Source: Siphonodentalium dalli
Taxonomy: Eukaryota > Mollusca > Scaphopoda > Gadilida > Siphonodentaliidae
DNA length: 64,000 nt
Direction of reading: 5' to 3'
Assembly (NCBI GenBank): GCA_032622095.1
Contig: CP136063.1
Coordinates: 79,707,980 to 79,771,979, forward strand
Both the position numbers and the translations under genes were made by a program. Position 1 is the first letter of the stretch; every line of letters starts with the position of its first letter. Below are positions 12,294 to 24,385 of this stretch, piece by piece. The notes beneath the pieces were generated by a model, which worked only from the letters and a program-made list of their open reading frames with translations, made no database searches and was not told where the DNA came from.

Positions 12294-12420
12294 CATATTG
12301 GATCCATCCAGCCCCCATTTCGCGGTTTAAGTGCTACATGTCTAAGTTCGAGAGTAGATACCATATATGGAGTTTTGAATATTCATGAATTCCATCTATG
12401 GAATTCATGAATATCCAAAA
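12294..12420. repeat. Family I palindromic repeat (copy 2)
   Basis: CATATTGGATCCATCCAG, GTTCGAGAGTAG, CCATATATGGAG, and a GAATTCCATCTATGGAATTC palindrome with flanking TGAATATTCATGAA. The same layout is seen at 37098-37316, where it is better preserved. Confidence 0.55.
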
Positions 12421-12469
12421 GCTGCAGTACGGAGTTTTGGTTATTCATTCATATCTCGCTTGTGCGAGG

Positions 12470-12720
12470 TGTTTTATGTTGGAAATTTTGAGGTACTATA
12501 GTTGGAAACTTCCAACCCAACGAGGTGCAAATTGGATTTCCCTGCATGGCTTGGACATTTCCGTCTGGATCAGTTGCATATACCAATTTACCCCTTCATT
12601 GTATATAAAACGGTATCCCTGCGGATTGACTGAGCAGAGTAATTCCCCCATTATTGTCCAACATAAAGATATAGTAATGCGAATGAATATGTCTGACTGC
12701 TTTGTGATAATTTAGCTGTC
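12470..12720. repeat. Family N copy 3
   Basis: Shares GAGGTGTTTTATGTTGGAAA, GGTGCAAATTGGATTTCC, GGACATTTCCGTCTGGATCA, CCCCCATTATTGTCCAACAT and TTTAGCTGTCTGA with the copy at 13590-13890. The order is the same, so the two are a clear repeat pair. Confidence 0.7.
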
Positions 12721-12747
12721 TGAGTTCTCCAGACATTATATATATAG

Positions 12748-12896
12748 AGGATATCTAATGAGTCGCAATTCTATGCGAAATCGTCCACTAAATTCAATTC
12801 GAGCCTCGCTAAAGCTCGGTTCGAATCGAATTTTGTGCACTCGGTTAATAAATTTCCTATAGAATTGCGACGAATCTGAGATCCTTTTTATAACAT
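12748..12896. repeat. Family R foldback (copy 1)
   Basis: An inverted repeat with outer arms around GTCGCAATTCTATGCG and CATAGAATTGCGAC-like sequence, and an inner CGAGCCTCGCTAAAGCTCGG stem-loop. The same plan with related sequence (ACTCGGTTRATAAATT) is found at 52068-52220. Confidence 0.65.
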
Positions 12897-13194
12897 AATC
12901 ACATTTTAGCAAGGAAAAACTCGAAACGGCTGGGGTAAAAGAAATTAATATTGGTTTCATTACCACAACCAAAGAGGAAGTAAAGACACCTTCCATTTTA
13001 AATGTGTCTTCTCGTGTTGACAAAATTGTTCAGCCACCTTATCACCCTTGTTTATCTCACAGTCAGCACTAAATGCCCAACACAAATTGATGTCATAATT
13101 ATATTCTAATTAACATAATAATAACATTGATCAATATCATTGCGCTAAGCTCTTACGTCACTGCGTGTGCCGATAATACACGTGTGCCTTACTA

Positions 13195-13340
13195 AAAATA
13201 TGAGGCCGGGTTTAGGGGCTATGAATTCTTATCGAAATGGTAATGTATCGATCAGAATGGCACATTTTGAGATGTCCCTCAACTCAGATTAAGCTTGAAA
13301 ATCGGTGGATTTTCCGCCATGTCGGGGTTTGAATCAGGTT
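13195..13340. repeat. Dispersed repeat family T (copy 1)
   Basis: GGTAATGTATCGATCAGAAT, GGCACATTTTGAGATGTCCC and TCAACTCAGATTAAGCTTGA match the copy at 16165-16290 in order and orientation. Confidence 0.7.
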
Positions 13341-13394
13341 CGACAAAATTATCGTGTATGGCGACACGCATGCGATGGGAGTTGGGTCAATTAG

Positions 13395-13890
13395 AAATTT
13401 CATGTCTGACGCAAAATTAGTTCGAAATTTCTCGCCAACAGTATTAAAACTGTACTCATATAGTTTGATTGTCCAACCAGTAATTAGTAGGTAATTTGTT
13501 GTCTTTAGAACTAAGAGTCACGTATTTTCTTAAACTTTTCAACATTTTGAACTGAAATGGTCATTAGTTTGCCGTTTTCAACCACAGTGAGGTGTTTATG
13601 TTGAACGTTTCCAACAATTGGAAAATTGATTATTATATACAACCTAGCTACATGTATAAAGGGTGTGCAAATTGGTTTTCCATGACTTTGACATTTCTAT
13701 CAGGATCAAGAAAGGGGTGCAGTTGGAAAGTTACCCCACGGATACCCTCTAGGCACGTCCCTGTACTGGCTCCATTGAGCTGCGTGCATACTGACTGGGC
13801 AGCGTAATTCCCCCCATTATTGTCCAACATTAAGATAAAGTAATGCCAAATGAATACGTCTGACTCCTTTGTGAGAATTTAGCTGTCTGA
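13395..13890. repeat. Family N copy 4
   Basis: Longest copy of family N in the left half. It contains GTTTGATTGTCCAACCAGTA, GAACTGAAATGGTCATTAGT, GTGTGCAAATTGG and CCCCATTATTGTCCAACAT. No ORF of substance. Confidence 0.7.
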
Positions 13891-14447
13891 TCCTTATGTA
13901 GGTATGGAACCCTGGGCTATACAGACATTATATCGTTATGTTGATACCGCTGCCTATCCCACACAGAAAGCATATAGATCGGCCAGAAATCAATTTCCTA
14001 TATAAGTATTCTATGTGTTGAATAATGATCAGGTTCGGGTTCGGTTAGAGATCTTTATCGTCTGCGATCGCCACAAATCAGATAGAATGGTCTATCGTTG
14101 GACTACTTGACCATGCCAAATGGGTGGCGCTGATCAGCTTTCCATTTGTCCGATTTGATGGGCACCGCCGAATAGATATTATTTTATTCTCTAGAGCTCT
14201 GTACTGATACCGCCTTTGACATTCTATTGTTATCAGAAGCCATTCCATGTGAGGTTGGATTCACGTTAAGGACTCTTCTAACACAACGGGCGCTTATTTC
14301 TGTGTTCCAATTTTTTATTTCAGCACTCATACGAAAAACCAATGATCAACCAGTTATTACTGCCTAAAAAGGTCACGACGGCTGTATACACCACGCGAGA
14401 ATACACTTCTAAACTAGGAAAATGTACATATATAGAGAGAATCTCCA
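13891..14447. other. No recognised feature
   Basis: No gene, repeat or RNA recognised. Confidence 0.5.
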
Positions 14448-14590
14448 CAACTCGTTATGTTGGAACTTGGGATATAAGATTTTATGAAACTCGTTTCATA
14501 AATTTGATTCGCAACTCGTCTACGACTCGTTGTAAATAAAATTTATCAAACTCGTTTCATAAAATCTTATATCCCAACATAACGAGTTGA
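14448..14590. repeat. Family R-like foldback (copy 3)
   Basis: Left arm CAACTCGTTATGTTGG...GGATATAAGATTTTATGAAA and right arm TTTCATAAAATCTTATATCC...AACATAACGAGTTG are inverse complements, with a CGACTCGTTG-rich loop. It shares the ACTCGTTTCATAAA style with the other foldbacks of this plan. Confidence 0.75.
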
Positions 14591-15338
14591 AGATCTTTTA
14601 TATCAAATGAAAAATATGCCTTTTTAACAAATCAAAATCTTTAAAAGAAGCTGAAAAATGCATGCAAAAATGAATACCGGTACAAGCATGCATGCACGAC
14701 GTTGGCTGAGACGCTTCACAACATATACACAATATATATATATTGTCAATTTATATACCGGGTATATACATTTGTAAAAAAAAAAATAATAAAATAAAAA
14801 AATAAAAAAAATGATAATAATAATAATTGTAATATTAAAGCAACTGTCTACTGCATGACACAGCTACATTAATTGCACATGCATGACTTACAATATATAA
14901 TTCGAATGGCGTGTCGAACGCGACCAATTTTGACCAAAATCCGACACTCACATCGGGTCTATCTCTTTAATTGGACATTATCTCCCGCGTTGATGCCTTA
15001 TCTCTGTTGTTGATACCTTATCTTTGTTAATTTGGGAGTTTTCCAACAACTTCTGGTAGTCATCAACAATTTAATACCCGAGATTAATGGTTTCTGGATA
15101 GAGTGTAGATTACTCTCTGATATCGTCATCCGAGTGGATGCGTGCAGTTAATTTTTCTGCAAAACAAAAACGTCTACGCCAATAAATTGTGCACGCGGTG
15201 GATTGTCTATCTATTTCTGCCAGACAATTGCAACTCAACCGTTTAATTGTCTTTTTGATATAAATCACAACACAGATTAGTCTTAGTTTCGCAGTGCCCA
15301 TCGTTGTCAGTGCACCGTGCACTGTAGGGTGCACCGAA
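14591..15338. other. No gene; A/T simple repeats at 14776-14835
   Basis: Contains an A-rich and (ATA)n stretch and otherwise unremarkable sequence. A minus-strand ORF at 15110-15334 has no recognisable domain. Confidence 0.45.
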
Positions 15339-15738
15339 TTAACCCTTTACCCAACAAACCGGCCAAAACCGGCCAAATAAAGCTTCAACAGCCTAAAATA
15401 TCTTCGGTCTGTCTCAATAGAACCATACACATATGGATATCATTGGAACCGGCTCCTTGACCACATTGTGATAGTTACAGTTATGCCCTGTGCCAATGCA
15501 TTCTCTTATATATGCGAGTCGACCATAGGTCGCCTCGCATATATAAGAGAATGCATTGGCCTAAAAAAAAACTTTTTTTAACACTTTTTACCATTTTTTC
15601 TTACATTCTTTAACAATTTTATAATTTTTAATGTGTTAAGCCAATGCATTCTCTTATATATGCGAGGCGACCTATGGTCGACTCGCATATATAAGAGAAT
15701 GCATTGGCACAGGGCCGTTCTGTTGGGTAAAGGGTTAA
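15339..15738. mobile_element. Family B piggyBac-like double-hairpin MITE (copy 1)
   Basis: TTAACCCTTTACCCAACA at the left and TGTTGGGTAAAGGGTTAA at the right give a TTAA target with CCCTTT termini, the signature of piggyBac-like elements. Inside are two ~67-bp near-perfect hairpins built on CCAATGCATTCTCTTATATA with a GCGAGTCGACCATAGGTCGC core. An A/T spacer (ATTTTTAATGTGTTAAG side) separates them. A unique arm with TTCGGTCTGTCTCAATAGAA also occurs in the copies at 23538 and 33926, there in opposite orientation. Confidence 0.85.
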
Positions 15739-16164
15739 AGCGACCTATTGTGTTTATTGCGCGTACACTTTTTAGAACCAATACATGGGTCTAAATTCTA
15801 CACAAAATGTGTTACATTTTATCTAATAAAAAAGTATGTACAAATGACACATGACATATATGTGTTAGTGGAATTTCCTCGACGTTGAAAATGAGTGTAT
15901 ATGTGAGTGTATCATATAGTTATTATACCGGATGAGATCTAATATCCCGTCCCATGTATGTATTCCCTCATTTTAAAAGGTTTCTTAAAATATAGTTTAG
16001 GACTCCAACTCCTTTTCTTCTTCGAATAATTATACCTAATTCTGCAGTGGTCTACATGACAGCATGGCATTGCAATGCGTCACATAACTAAATCTGCATG
16101 ACAATTCAATTCAATTTATTCTGATCGCCAGTATTATACATTACACTGATTACAGATGGAAATA
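15739..16164. other. No recognised feature
   Basis: Non-coding; nothing supported. Confidence 0.5.
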
Positions 16165-16290
16165 TATCTTTAATATCAAAATGGCAATGTATCGATCAGA
16201 ATGGCACATTGAGATGTCCCTCAACTCATATTAAACTTGAAAAGAGGTCTCGATTTTCGCCCATATCGGGATTCGAAGCCGCTTCACTCT
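16165..16290. repeat. Dispersed repeat family T (copy 2)
   Basis: GCAATGTATCGATCAGAAT and GAGATGTCCCTCAACTCATA repeat the block at 13195-13340. Confidence 0.7.
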
Positions 16291-16483
16291 CATCTAGCCC
16301 AGACTGTGATAATCTTATCCACGACCCAACCAGTTGCATTTTATGAACGATTTTTCTTCATGTTTTTCACATTTACTACCTTATTTGTTCAGTACTTCCT
16401 CCTCTACCTCTCCTCCTCTTTCGTCTTTATTATTGTTTTGTGTGTGATTGCTGGAGTCACAATAGTATATATAGGACTTACCA

Positions 16484-16864
16484 TTAAAGATGCATATAAT
16501 CCGAATAACACTCTTAAATTACTATTTATTAAAAAAAATACTTGATTCGAGTCGAGGAACCCACCCATCAAAGTTCAGAGTTATCAGATATCAATCTTTG
16601 ATATCTGTTATTTTTCACCACCTGGAATATTTGGCGCCTGGCAAATATTCGACGGAACACGACCGACATACTCTCGATACCAAATTGCATTGAACAAAAT
16701 GTTGTTATACTATACTACAGTCTACAGTTGACAGTGGTTAATCGATTCTGATAACTGAAGCGGAATTTCAAGAAATTGTGTTTTTATTGTTGTTGTTCTT
16801 GTTGTTGTTGTTTTTGTTGTTGTTGTTTGAATCTGATGATATGGGGACTATCGAGTACCTTTAA
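16484..16864. mobile_element. Family F TTAA-type MITE (copy 4)
   Basis: TTAA-bounded. The left end is TTAAAGATGCATATAATCCG and the right end TATCGAGTACCTTTAA. Internal words shared with other F copies are TTGATTCGAGTCGAGGAACC and TTATCAGATATCAATC. A TTG-rich microsatellite (about 16785-16828) lies inside. No transposase. Confidence 0.7.
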
Positions 16865-17349
16865 AACGATTGAAAAACTTTTTATTATACCAGACTTTGT
16901 ACGTCAAAATTGCTTTAGGTGCACATGTAGTCTGCTACTCACTTGTCATGAAGGTCTTATTCTTTCTATCTAGTTTTTTTCTTCCATTCTTACCCAATTG
17001 GATTCTCCCATCAGGTATATGGTGGGATGTTCAGGGAAAATACGCGCGCAGAAGATTTCCTATTCGTTGGTTGGAAACATTGATATAATATGTTCCCAGC
17101 TGATAGACACCGTCCCCAACATGCATATACATTGGATTTTTTTTCTGAAGGTCATGATTCCCCATCTCCTCCCCAATTCGACATGCATGCGTCTGCATGA
17201 CCGTCACACCGTGTATATATATGCGCGCTCATCAATTTAGATTATTCACCCTACATATATCACAGTAGATCATTGATCCTACATAACGGCATATATAGGA
17301 CCATATTCATAATAACCACAGCCAAATTTAACATTCAACAGCACTGATC

Positions 17350-17566
17350 TACAGTAATGCTCTAATTAATCGACCTCTTAACCAAAGCAGAATTAGGGGT
17401 AACTTTTCAGGATTTAGTCCGAAATATGGCTTGTTGCCATTCATCGGAAAGCTCTCGGGGAGAGCTTTCCGATGAATGGCAACAAGCCATATTTCGGACT
17501 AAATCCTGAAAAGTTACCCATAATTCTGCTTTGGTTAAGAGGTCGATTAATTAGAGCATTACTGTA
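17350..17566. mobile_element. Family A TA-target palindromic MITE (copy 1)
   Basis: Complete palindrome of about 217 bp with TA at each end. The arm reads CAGTAATGCTCTAATTAATC ... GCAGAATTAGGGGTAACTTT ... CATCGGAAAGCTCTC, then its inverse complement. A CTCGGGGAG loop joins the arms. Outside the 26-64 kb region this is the only copy seen. Confidence 0.9.
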
Positions 17567-18264
17567 TTTCGCCGCCAATGGTCTGGTGGTATAGGTATGA
17601 ATAGGACATTATAGAAGCCGCTATACACTCCAGTGATTTAATACTATATTCAGGATCAGGCCAGAACAAGCATAATTCAGAAAATGTAGTAAACATCTTT
17701 AGTGTTGAATTCTTGCGGAATGTAAATACAGGGCACTGTATGGTGACAGTCTATAATGCAGCGTGAATAATTCAGATTATTATTTCTTCATTATTACCAA
17801 GAACATAGTTGGAAATACCCACGGTCTCGTGGATATAATGTTGATACAGATGCCTGGGAATAAAGTATTCGCCTTGAGGTTTGTATTTCATGATGACTTC
17901 ACCTATACATTAAACTAATTGGCAAACAGGTTAAGTCTACGAGGAAGTTAGGTAACGTGATCCGAGGGTGATTTGATTATACAAAATTGCATTATATGTT
18001 AAAATGTTGGTGAAACATAAATTAGTATACACGAATACATATGCCAACGACAACTATGGATGGTATATGTATATATAAAATGCATTAAGTGTGTCGGTGC
18101 TTACTACGTGGGCAGTGAGATGTCGATAAGTTATTGTACAATTACATGACGTTTGTTTTCGAAATTAGCCTCCAAATATATCTGTCAATAATCAATTGTG
18201 CAATCCGCGTGGATTTGCATCTTTATATAAGAAGCGAGAGAACAACAAAAGACACATATACTAT
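17567..18264. other. No recognised feature
   Basis: AT-rich non-coding sequence. Confidence 0.5.
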
Positions 18265-18440
18265 TATGTGTGTCTCAACCCCATGCATGGAGTAGTTGAA
18301 GATTTCAGACCAAAAATACGTTGAAATTCTTCGGATATTTGTTATATATAGTTTGAGATTCCAACTGGCAATATAGTGTGAAATCTGTTGTTTTAGACCA
18401 ATAGTCGAATAGTTTACATACATTCGGCTAATTTAATATT
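18265..18440. repeat. Family N copy 5 (short)
   Basis: Contains AGTTTGAGATTCCAACTGGC and GTTGTTTTAGACCAATAGTC, which match family N blocks. Confidence 0.45.
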
Positions 18441-18579
18441 GTTGGACTTAAACGGACATGGCTCTTTCGAGCTTCCACATTTGGCATATATATATACATA
18501 ATTTGGAAGGAGATATAAGATATAGATTGGCGAATACACAAAATATTGATACTCCGGCTTCATGTGGTCTGACAAATAC

Positions 18580-18900
18580 TGTCCACTGTCACAGCCATTT
18601 TCTAGCTGTTTTCATATTTTTTTTCGCACAGAAGTGAAACAAACGCTCTTTATGTTTACCATATCAGAGATATAAATTAACGCGGAACGCTTTTTGTTTT
18701 AGTTCCATGCCGTGCAAATGTCCGTTTGTTTTTGTTTTACCCAAACATCGTGTTCAAAGATGTATATTTGTTATGACTTCAATGCGCCATTCTGTGACTC
18801 GTAGAAAGGCAGTTCAAATATGTATCGACCTATTTCGATACCGGGAACAATTCAAAAGTGAATATTATATTACGTGTATTTTGTGGCTTTATATATATAA
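18580..18900 (+). repeat. Dispersed repeat family O (copy 2)
   Basis: TTTTCTAGCTGTTTTCATAT, GAAACAAACGCTCTTTATG, ACCATATCAGAGATATAAAT, ACATCGTGTTCAAAGATGTA and CCTATTTCGATACCGGGAAC match the copy at 25440 in order. They match the copy at 8010-8240 as reverse complement. Confidence 0.65.
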
Positions 18901-19075
18901 ATGTCCATCAGTTTGAAACTTCCCCTCCATGGTAGGTGCAACAGCTAGAAAACTCCAACTGGGGATGCAAATGGAATCTGCCGGGCTTGAATTTTCGATA
19001 TGTTTCAAAGGGTGCACCGTGCAGTTTGAAATTCCCCAAGTTGGACAGCAGACAGCAGCCCCCTAGCCATGCACG
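18901..19075. repeat. Family N copy 6 (short)
   Basis: ATCAGTTTGAAACTTCC, GAAAACTCCAACTGGGGATG and GTTTGAAATTCCCCAAGTTGG fit the TTGGAAA/TTCCAA blocks of the family. Confidence 0.45.
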
Positions 19076-19453
19076 TCACTGAATTAATTAACATCGAGAA
19101 TGATAACACTGATGTTTGCTTTATTGGTCGTAATCCATTCTTTTATTTTGTCATTGGTGTTGGGTTAATTTGCGCTCCAATATATAAATTCTGATACCAA
19201 AGAGTTTAATCTTCAAGTGCATGGAAATAACGCTTTATTGCTCGACGTTACGGTCCTTTGCGTTCCAAATGCATTTTCTCGATAGGAAATTCGATATTTG
19301 TCGTCATTGTGATGACGGAGTCTCATCATATTAAATTAATCCGAATGCTTTGACGTTGCCGTATTCTCCTTGATCAAAATCCCACTAAGGTTCCCCATAG
19401 AATGTGCGGAGGATTGTGCTCTGTAATAGAAAGATATCAGACTTAGGATACGT

Positions 19454-20290
19454 TCCTGCTAATTTGCTATGATGCTGGTGGGTCCTGCTGCCTCATGCTG
19501 GTGGGACAATATGACGCTTTTAAAGGTACGGTTGGCATTGGCGGTGGGTATCCTGTGAAAATATTTCCACCCGTCAAAAACCGCCACAAACAGAAAGAAC
19601 ATCAAAATGTAGACAGACTTTGTCCGTATACAAATAAGAAATATCGCATAAACAGTATGTTATTGTCATATATTTGACTATTGTTATGTAAACAAAAGCA
19701 TAAAAAGTTACTTTTCTGGTGTTTGTTTATATTATGGTGGTAAACATAAAGAGCGTTCTGTGTGGGTGAATTCCTGATATGGAACTAATAAAGAGCGTTT
19801 ATGCCATTTGTGTGTGATTAGCCAGTAGCATTGTGCTGTCTTCTGTAACACAATCAGGCTCTTGCTTAGGTAAAATATAGTAGGTCTTTATGACAACATG
19901 CTGTTAACGCGATGGTCATGATATATATGAACGGAACTGTATGCGTTTTAATGTTTTTCTGTTTACCGTGTTTGGAACAAATATGAATATTTTCGACAAT
20001 TAAGGCCTCACGTGCCTTTAAGGAAAACGTATCGTGATGTTTTCTAAAGTTGTCATTTTCACTGCGTTTGGCTAATCTGAACGAAAGAGGTATACCCCAT
20101 TATATTTATAAAACATTCAAAAAGATATACATTGTATACTTATGCATATACACTAGATTTTACTCAAATCGCTCGTATATTAGTCAAACACGGCAAATTG
20201 ACAACTTTAGAAAAATAACGGTACTTTTTTCGTAACAGCATCCGTTTGCCCTACCAGCATCATAGCAATTCAGCAGGACCCACCAGCATT
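19454..20290. mobile_element. Foldback element with ~45-bp terminal repeats
   Basis: Left-end sequence GCTATGATGCTGGTGGG with GGTCCTGCTG returns inverted at the right (CCTACCAGCATCATAGCAAT and CAGCAGGACCCACCAGCA). The enclosed ~750 bp has no recognisable ORF. It includes AAAGAGCGTTCTG-type words shared with family O. Confidence 0.5.
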
Positions 20291-20541
20291 AACATGACCA
20301 CGGTGATTAACTGGTACTTTGGATGCATATGCCCATTTTAACCGATATTCAGGATTCAACAACAGTAGTTTTATTGCATCAAATTGTTAACAAAAATAAT
20401 TATTATTTCTTAGACAAAATGACATATTTTGATGTAATTCAATCTCATATATCTTGATGTGTTATGGACACTACCTAAGCAGATGTGTGAAAAAATATCA
20501 TATTAGTGTAAAATGGCCAAGACTTGTATTTCTATATTTTC

Positions 20542-20962
20542 TTAAAGGTACTCAATCCGATCAGAGGGTCCCCATATCATCAAGATACAACAAAATACGC
20601 TTTATTTATCAGAATAATGCTAACCACTGTCAACTATGGTATCAGATTTCCCAAAACGTGTTATTTATCAGCATTTTATTCAACGAAATATGGCCTATTA
20701 TCACTTCAGTATTCACGAAATTTGGCCGTATTACCACTTGTTTTTAGAGTTATCCATCTTCATCCGCAATTTTGACTGAGACCATCTATTTGACGGCGTG
20801 TTATTGGGCCACAACAATTGAAATAACAAACTTCAAAAATCGATATCTGATCACTCTGAGCTCTGATGGACAGGTTCCTCGACTCGAATCAAATATTTGT
20901 TTAACCACAGAAGCCAAAGAAATACTAATATAGGGGTGTTTAATCTGATTGAGTACCTTTAA
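20542..20962. mobile_element. Family F TTAA-type MITE (copy 1)
   Basis: TTAAAGGTACTCAATCCGAT at the left and ATCTGATTGAGTACCTTTAA at the right are inverted termini with TTAA at each edge. Internal GAAATATGGCC, AGAGTTATCCATCTTCATCC and TTCCTCGACTCGAATCAAAT recur in the copies at 47605 and 61946. The TTAA edge suggests a piggyBac-like or other TTAA-targeting mobilising transposase. Confidence 0.85.
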
Positions 20963-21854
20963 CCGGTACGCAGTGTTCACCCCTATCTATTAACTGCTAT
21001 CCAGGATTCATGTGGGTAAGAGGGTGACACTCTCAGTGAACCAAACGCATTTGTCTCTGTCTCCTGGTTGGGGGGGGGGCACAAAAGGTGGACATATCAT
21101 GCATGAATATACAATTACCATAAATGTATTGAGTTAAAATTTTCAAATATAGAAATTTAATGAAAATTTAAATAATTATAAGTAACAAATATCATGAAAA
21201 TTGTCTTCTTTATTCTGAACTTCAAGTTTTTACCAAACTGATAACTATGATTGTCTTTATCATAAGGGCTGGATCGTCAATGCCAGGTGTTTCAAGCAAA
21301 TAAAAAGAAGTTGTAAACCTTTATTTGCACCAGACAAAATGCTATGGTATATATAATTCATAGGTTTGGTCATGTAGCTTCAATTCTGGGAGATTTTAAG
21401 TTTCTGAAAAATAGTTATGTCCAGACCATCAATGTTGAAATTATCCAACTCTGCTCATCCTCCTTGATGAGTGTACTTTAACTCATCCAACATGGCGACG
21501 TCAATTTATCGAGGAAATCCTCATCGTACTGCACAAAGAATGGCTGCCAATCCTTCTACAATTCTCATGAATTACGTCACGTTATAATCAGACACAAAAA
21601 CAAATCGATTACCATTTGCATCAATCTCGTTTATCAGCGATATTCTACAGTAACTTGTAGATAAAGAGTGTATGTCAATCTCTATGACGCGGCTTAACAT
21701 CTGATGAGTCTTATGATACAACAACCACGTCAAATTGCCCATCATCCTGCATCATCCGGCGTGATGTGATTCTGTGATGTCATGGCTGGCTGGCGTCAAC
21801 TCATACCGAAAGCTTCTCAGGACAGCAGCCTATATCGCATGCTATTATATATGG
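20963..21854. other. No gene; G-run near 21070
   Basis: Non-coding; nothing else supported. Confidence 0.5.
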
Positions 21855-22065
21855 AGGGTTAAAATATGAAGTTATAATTAAAATATCAAGTTAGAGTTAA
21901 AATGTTAAGTTAGAATTAAAATATTAAGTAGGAATTAAAAGATTAAGTTAGAGTTAAAATGTTAAGTTAGAATTAAAATATAAGAATTAAAATGTTAAGT
22001 TAGAATTAAAATATAAGAATTAAAATGTAAAGTTAAAATTAAAATGTAAAGTTAGGATTGTGACC
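21855..22065 (+). repeat. AT-rich minisatellite, 17-21 bp unit
   Basis: Variants of AAAATGTTAAGTTAGAATT are repeated about ten times with small unit-length changes. Confidence 0.9.
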
Positions 22066-23537
22066 CTAATAACCCTACATAATTATATAGTGATAAGAGT
22101 CATTCCTGCGAATGCGTTATTATCCCACCTACCCCATGTGATGGGGATGATATCGCAATGGAGGTTTGATGCGTTAACTTCTATATATTTTATTTATTGA
22201 TCTTTCGGTCAATTTCACCTGGGACTAATGTAATGTGTTATATTATAGTCACATATTTCACAGAAGCTTGTGACTTGCTCAGTCGTTTTATCATGCAGCA
22301 GCCATGTTATTATACAGTTTATAAATATGAAGAAAGAAAGCACACTTTGTGCACGCCCGGCCTCACCCCCTCCCACCACCCATGGGGAAGAGAAGGGGTG
22401 CAACCTGGCGCCTTTACCCTCACAGGTATATTATACTCATGCTGTTATCAAATCGCATTTTCTTTCATCTGCATGAGCTTAAATCTGCAAGTGTATAATT
22501 TCCGCATCTCTTTTTGCTTTTCAAACTTGACGGTGTCTCATTACTGAATATTTTGTGTATAAAACTCACGCCATGTATACAACGTATATGGGTTCTCACA
22601 CCTTATATGTTCCAATCCCATCATGCAATTCCCAAATGACGTCATGTTGTAGCTATACCGTGCAAACTGGGCAGCTGTCTTTATCAGTCGTACATCAGTT
22701 CGAAAACTAGACGCAAGTTGTCATGCACTTATTCGTTATTTCAACGATATAGACTCATTTTTTTTTAGGTCGGCTCTTGAATTGTGAAAATGCATGGCGG
22801 CATGAAATAAGACACCTTCGTTATAAATCCGTATTGCAAATTTCATGTGTGCATCTGCATGTTCGTAGGCCCACATAGATATTATCTGCGGCCCGGGGCT
22901 ACCAATTATCTTTGATTGTTCATGGTTGGTGTAGACTTTATACACAATAAGTTAATAACTCAATTTTATACCCAAAAAAAAAACCGGTTGAAATAGTTTT
23001 CCCTGTATCCGGGATTTATAAAATCAGACCACTCTAAGTTTATATCACAGGGGTGTGTCTTTAAAAACGAGTAAAATATAAATTTTAAATATATCAGTTT
23101 AAAACGAGCGCACCAATTTAAAAAATTCATCGATTAAATGGATACTGTACTCAAATGTTGTTGTTGGTTTCAAAAGTCTCTGAGTCGTAAGGTAAGGTAA
23201 CCAGATTTCCTTTATTTGAAATCTGTTGAGTACGACGTAATGTAATGGATGGATGGCAGATAATCCGGAATGCAAAAATACAAATTGTCGTTGGGTCAGC
23301 CATTAATGTCCGCGCCCGATCGGACAGGGTACTGCACCCACGACAACATACCTGGACAAATGTTGTAATGGGGAAGTCGGAATTTTGCATTCGGATCTTT
23401 ATTCAGTGATCTCGAATGAGACTTTTCAATCTGACAAACTTGGTATCTGACCGATCGAGTTCTGATTTTTGTCAGATTACCCTGATCATGTTGCGATCCC
23501 CAGTCCGCTAGCACGAGAGACCAGTACGCTACCGACT
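22066..23537. other. No gene recognised
   Basis: Several short ORFs occur on both strands, the longest about 116 codons at 22197-22547, but none shows a domain or splice-consistent continuation. Confidence 0.45.
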
Positions 23538-23888
23538 TTAACCCTTTACCCAACAGAACGGCCCTGTGCCAATGCATTCTCTTATATATGCGAGTCGACC
23601 ATAGGTCGCCTCGCATATATAAGAGTATGCATTGGCTTAACACATATTAAATTGTTTTTTAGGCCAATGCATTCTCTTATATATGCGAGGCGACCTATGG
23701 TCGACTCGCATATATAAGAGAATGCTGCATTGGCACAGGGCATAACTGTAACCATCACAATGTGGTCAATGAACCGGTTCCAATGATATCCATATTTGTA
23801 TGGTGTTATTGAGACAGACCGAAGATATTTTAGACTGTTGAAGCTTTATTTGGGCGTTTTTTTGCCGTTTTGTTGGGTAAAGGGTTAA
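23538..23888. mobile_element. Family B piggyBac-like double-hairpin MITE (copy 2)
   Basis: TTAACCCTTTACCCAACA to GTTGGGTAAAGGGTTAA. Both CCAATGCATTCTCTTATATA hairpins are present, with a short spacer (ACACATATTAAATTG). The unique arm carrying GACAGACCGAAGATATTTTA is on the right. Confidence 0.88.
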
Positions 23889-24213
23889 CTCTTGTTTTCT
23901 CTGAAATGTTACAGTCGATGTGGTTGGAATGTTCAACAATCTTAGTTCATTGCTACATTCTTCCAGTGGGGATAGTATTTGGAAACTAATTTATCAGTTT
24001 TAGTCATTGACATAAGTCCACCATATGCCTTTACATGTGGCATGCTCTTTTTTAAACTGATATATTTTTTAATTTATATTTTACTCCATTTAACGACATG
24101 CCCCTGTGATTTATATGGCGCTTTTCACCCTATATGTTTCTTTACTAAATGTATGCATTATCACATCATTTCCAAAAGTATAATATGTGGGATGATATGA
24201 TATTATTCATTTT

Positions 24214-24385
24214 GAGGGATGTTCAGGAAGATTGAGCATACAACAAACATATGAAGAGATTCCGCTTCCTTGGTGTGAGATGTTCAGATAATAAGTTCAA
24301 CAAAACGGCCGTTTGTTGAACTTATTATCTGAACATTTTGTAAGGGAACTGCTCGTCAATGAGTATTTAGTAAATAAAAGGTTAA
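24214..24385 (-). mobile_element. Family E TTAA-type MITE (copy 2, inverted)
   Basis: Reads in reverse of the other copies: GAGGGATGTTCAGGAAGA, then the GTTCAGATAATAAGTTCAAC hairpin with its inverse, then CAATGAGTATTTAGTAAAT and AAAAGGTTAA. Confidence 0.8.

Noticed and set aside
15480-15720. CRISPR-like repeats at family B hairpins
   Set aside because: The repeats are inverted palindromes in a eukaryotic transposon, not direct repeats with unique spacers.
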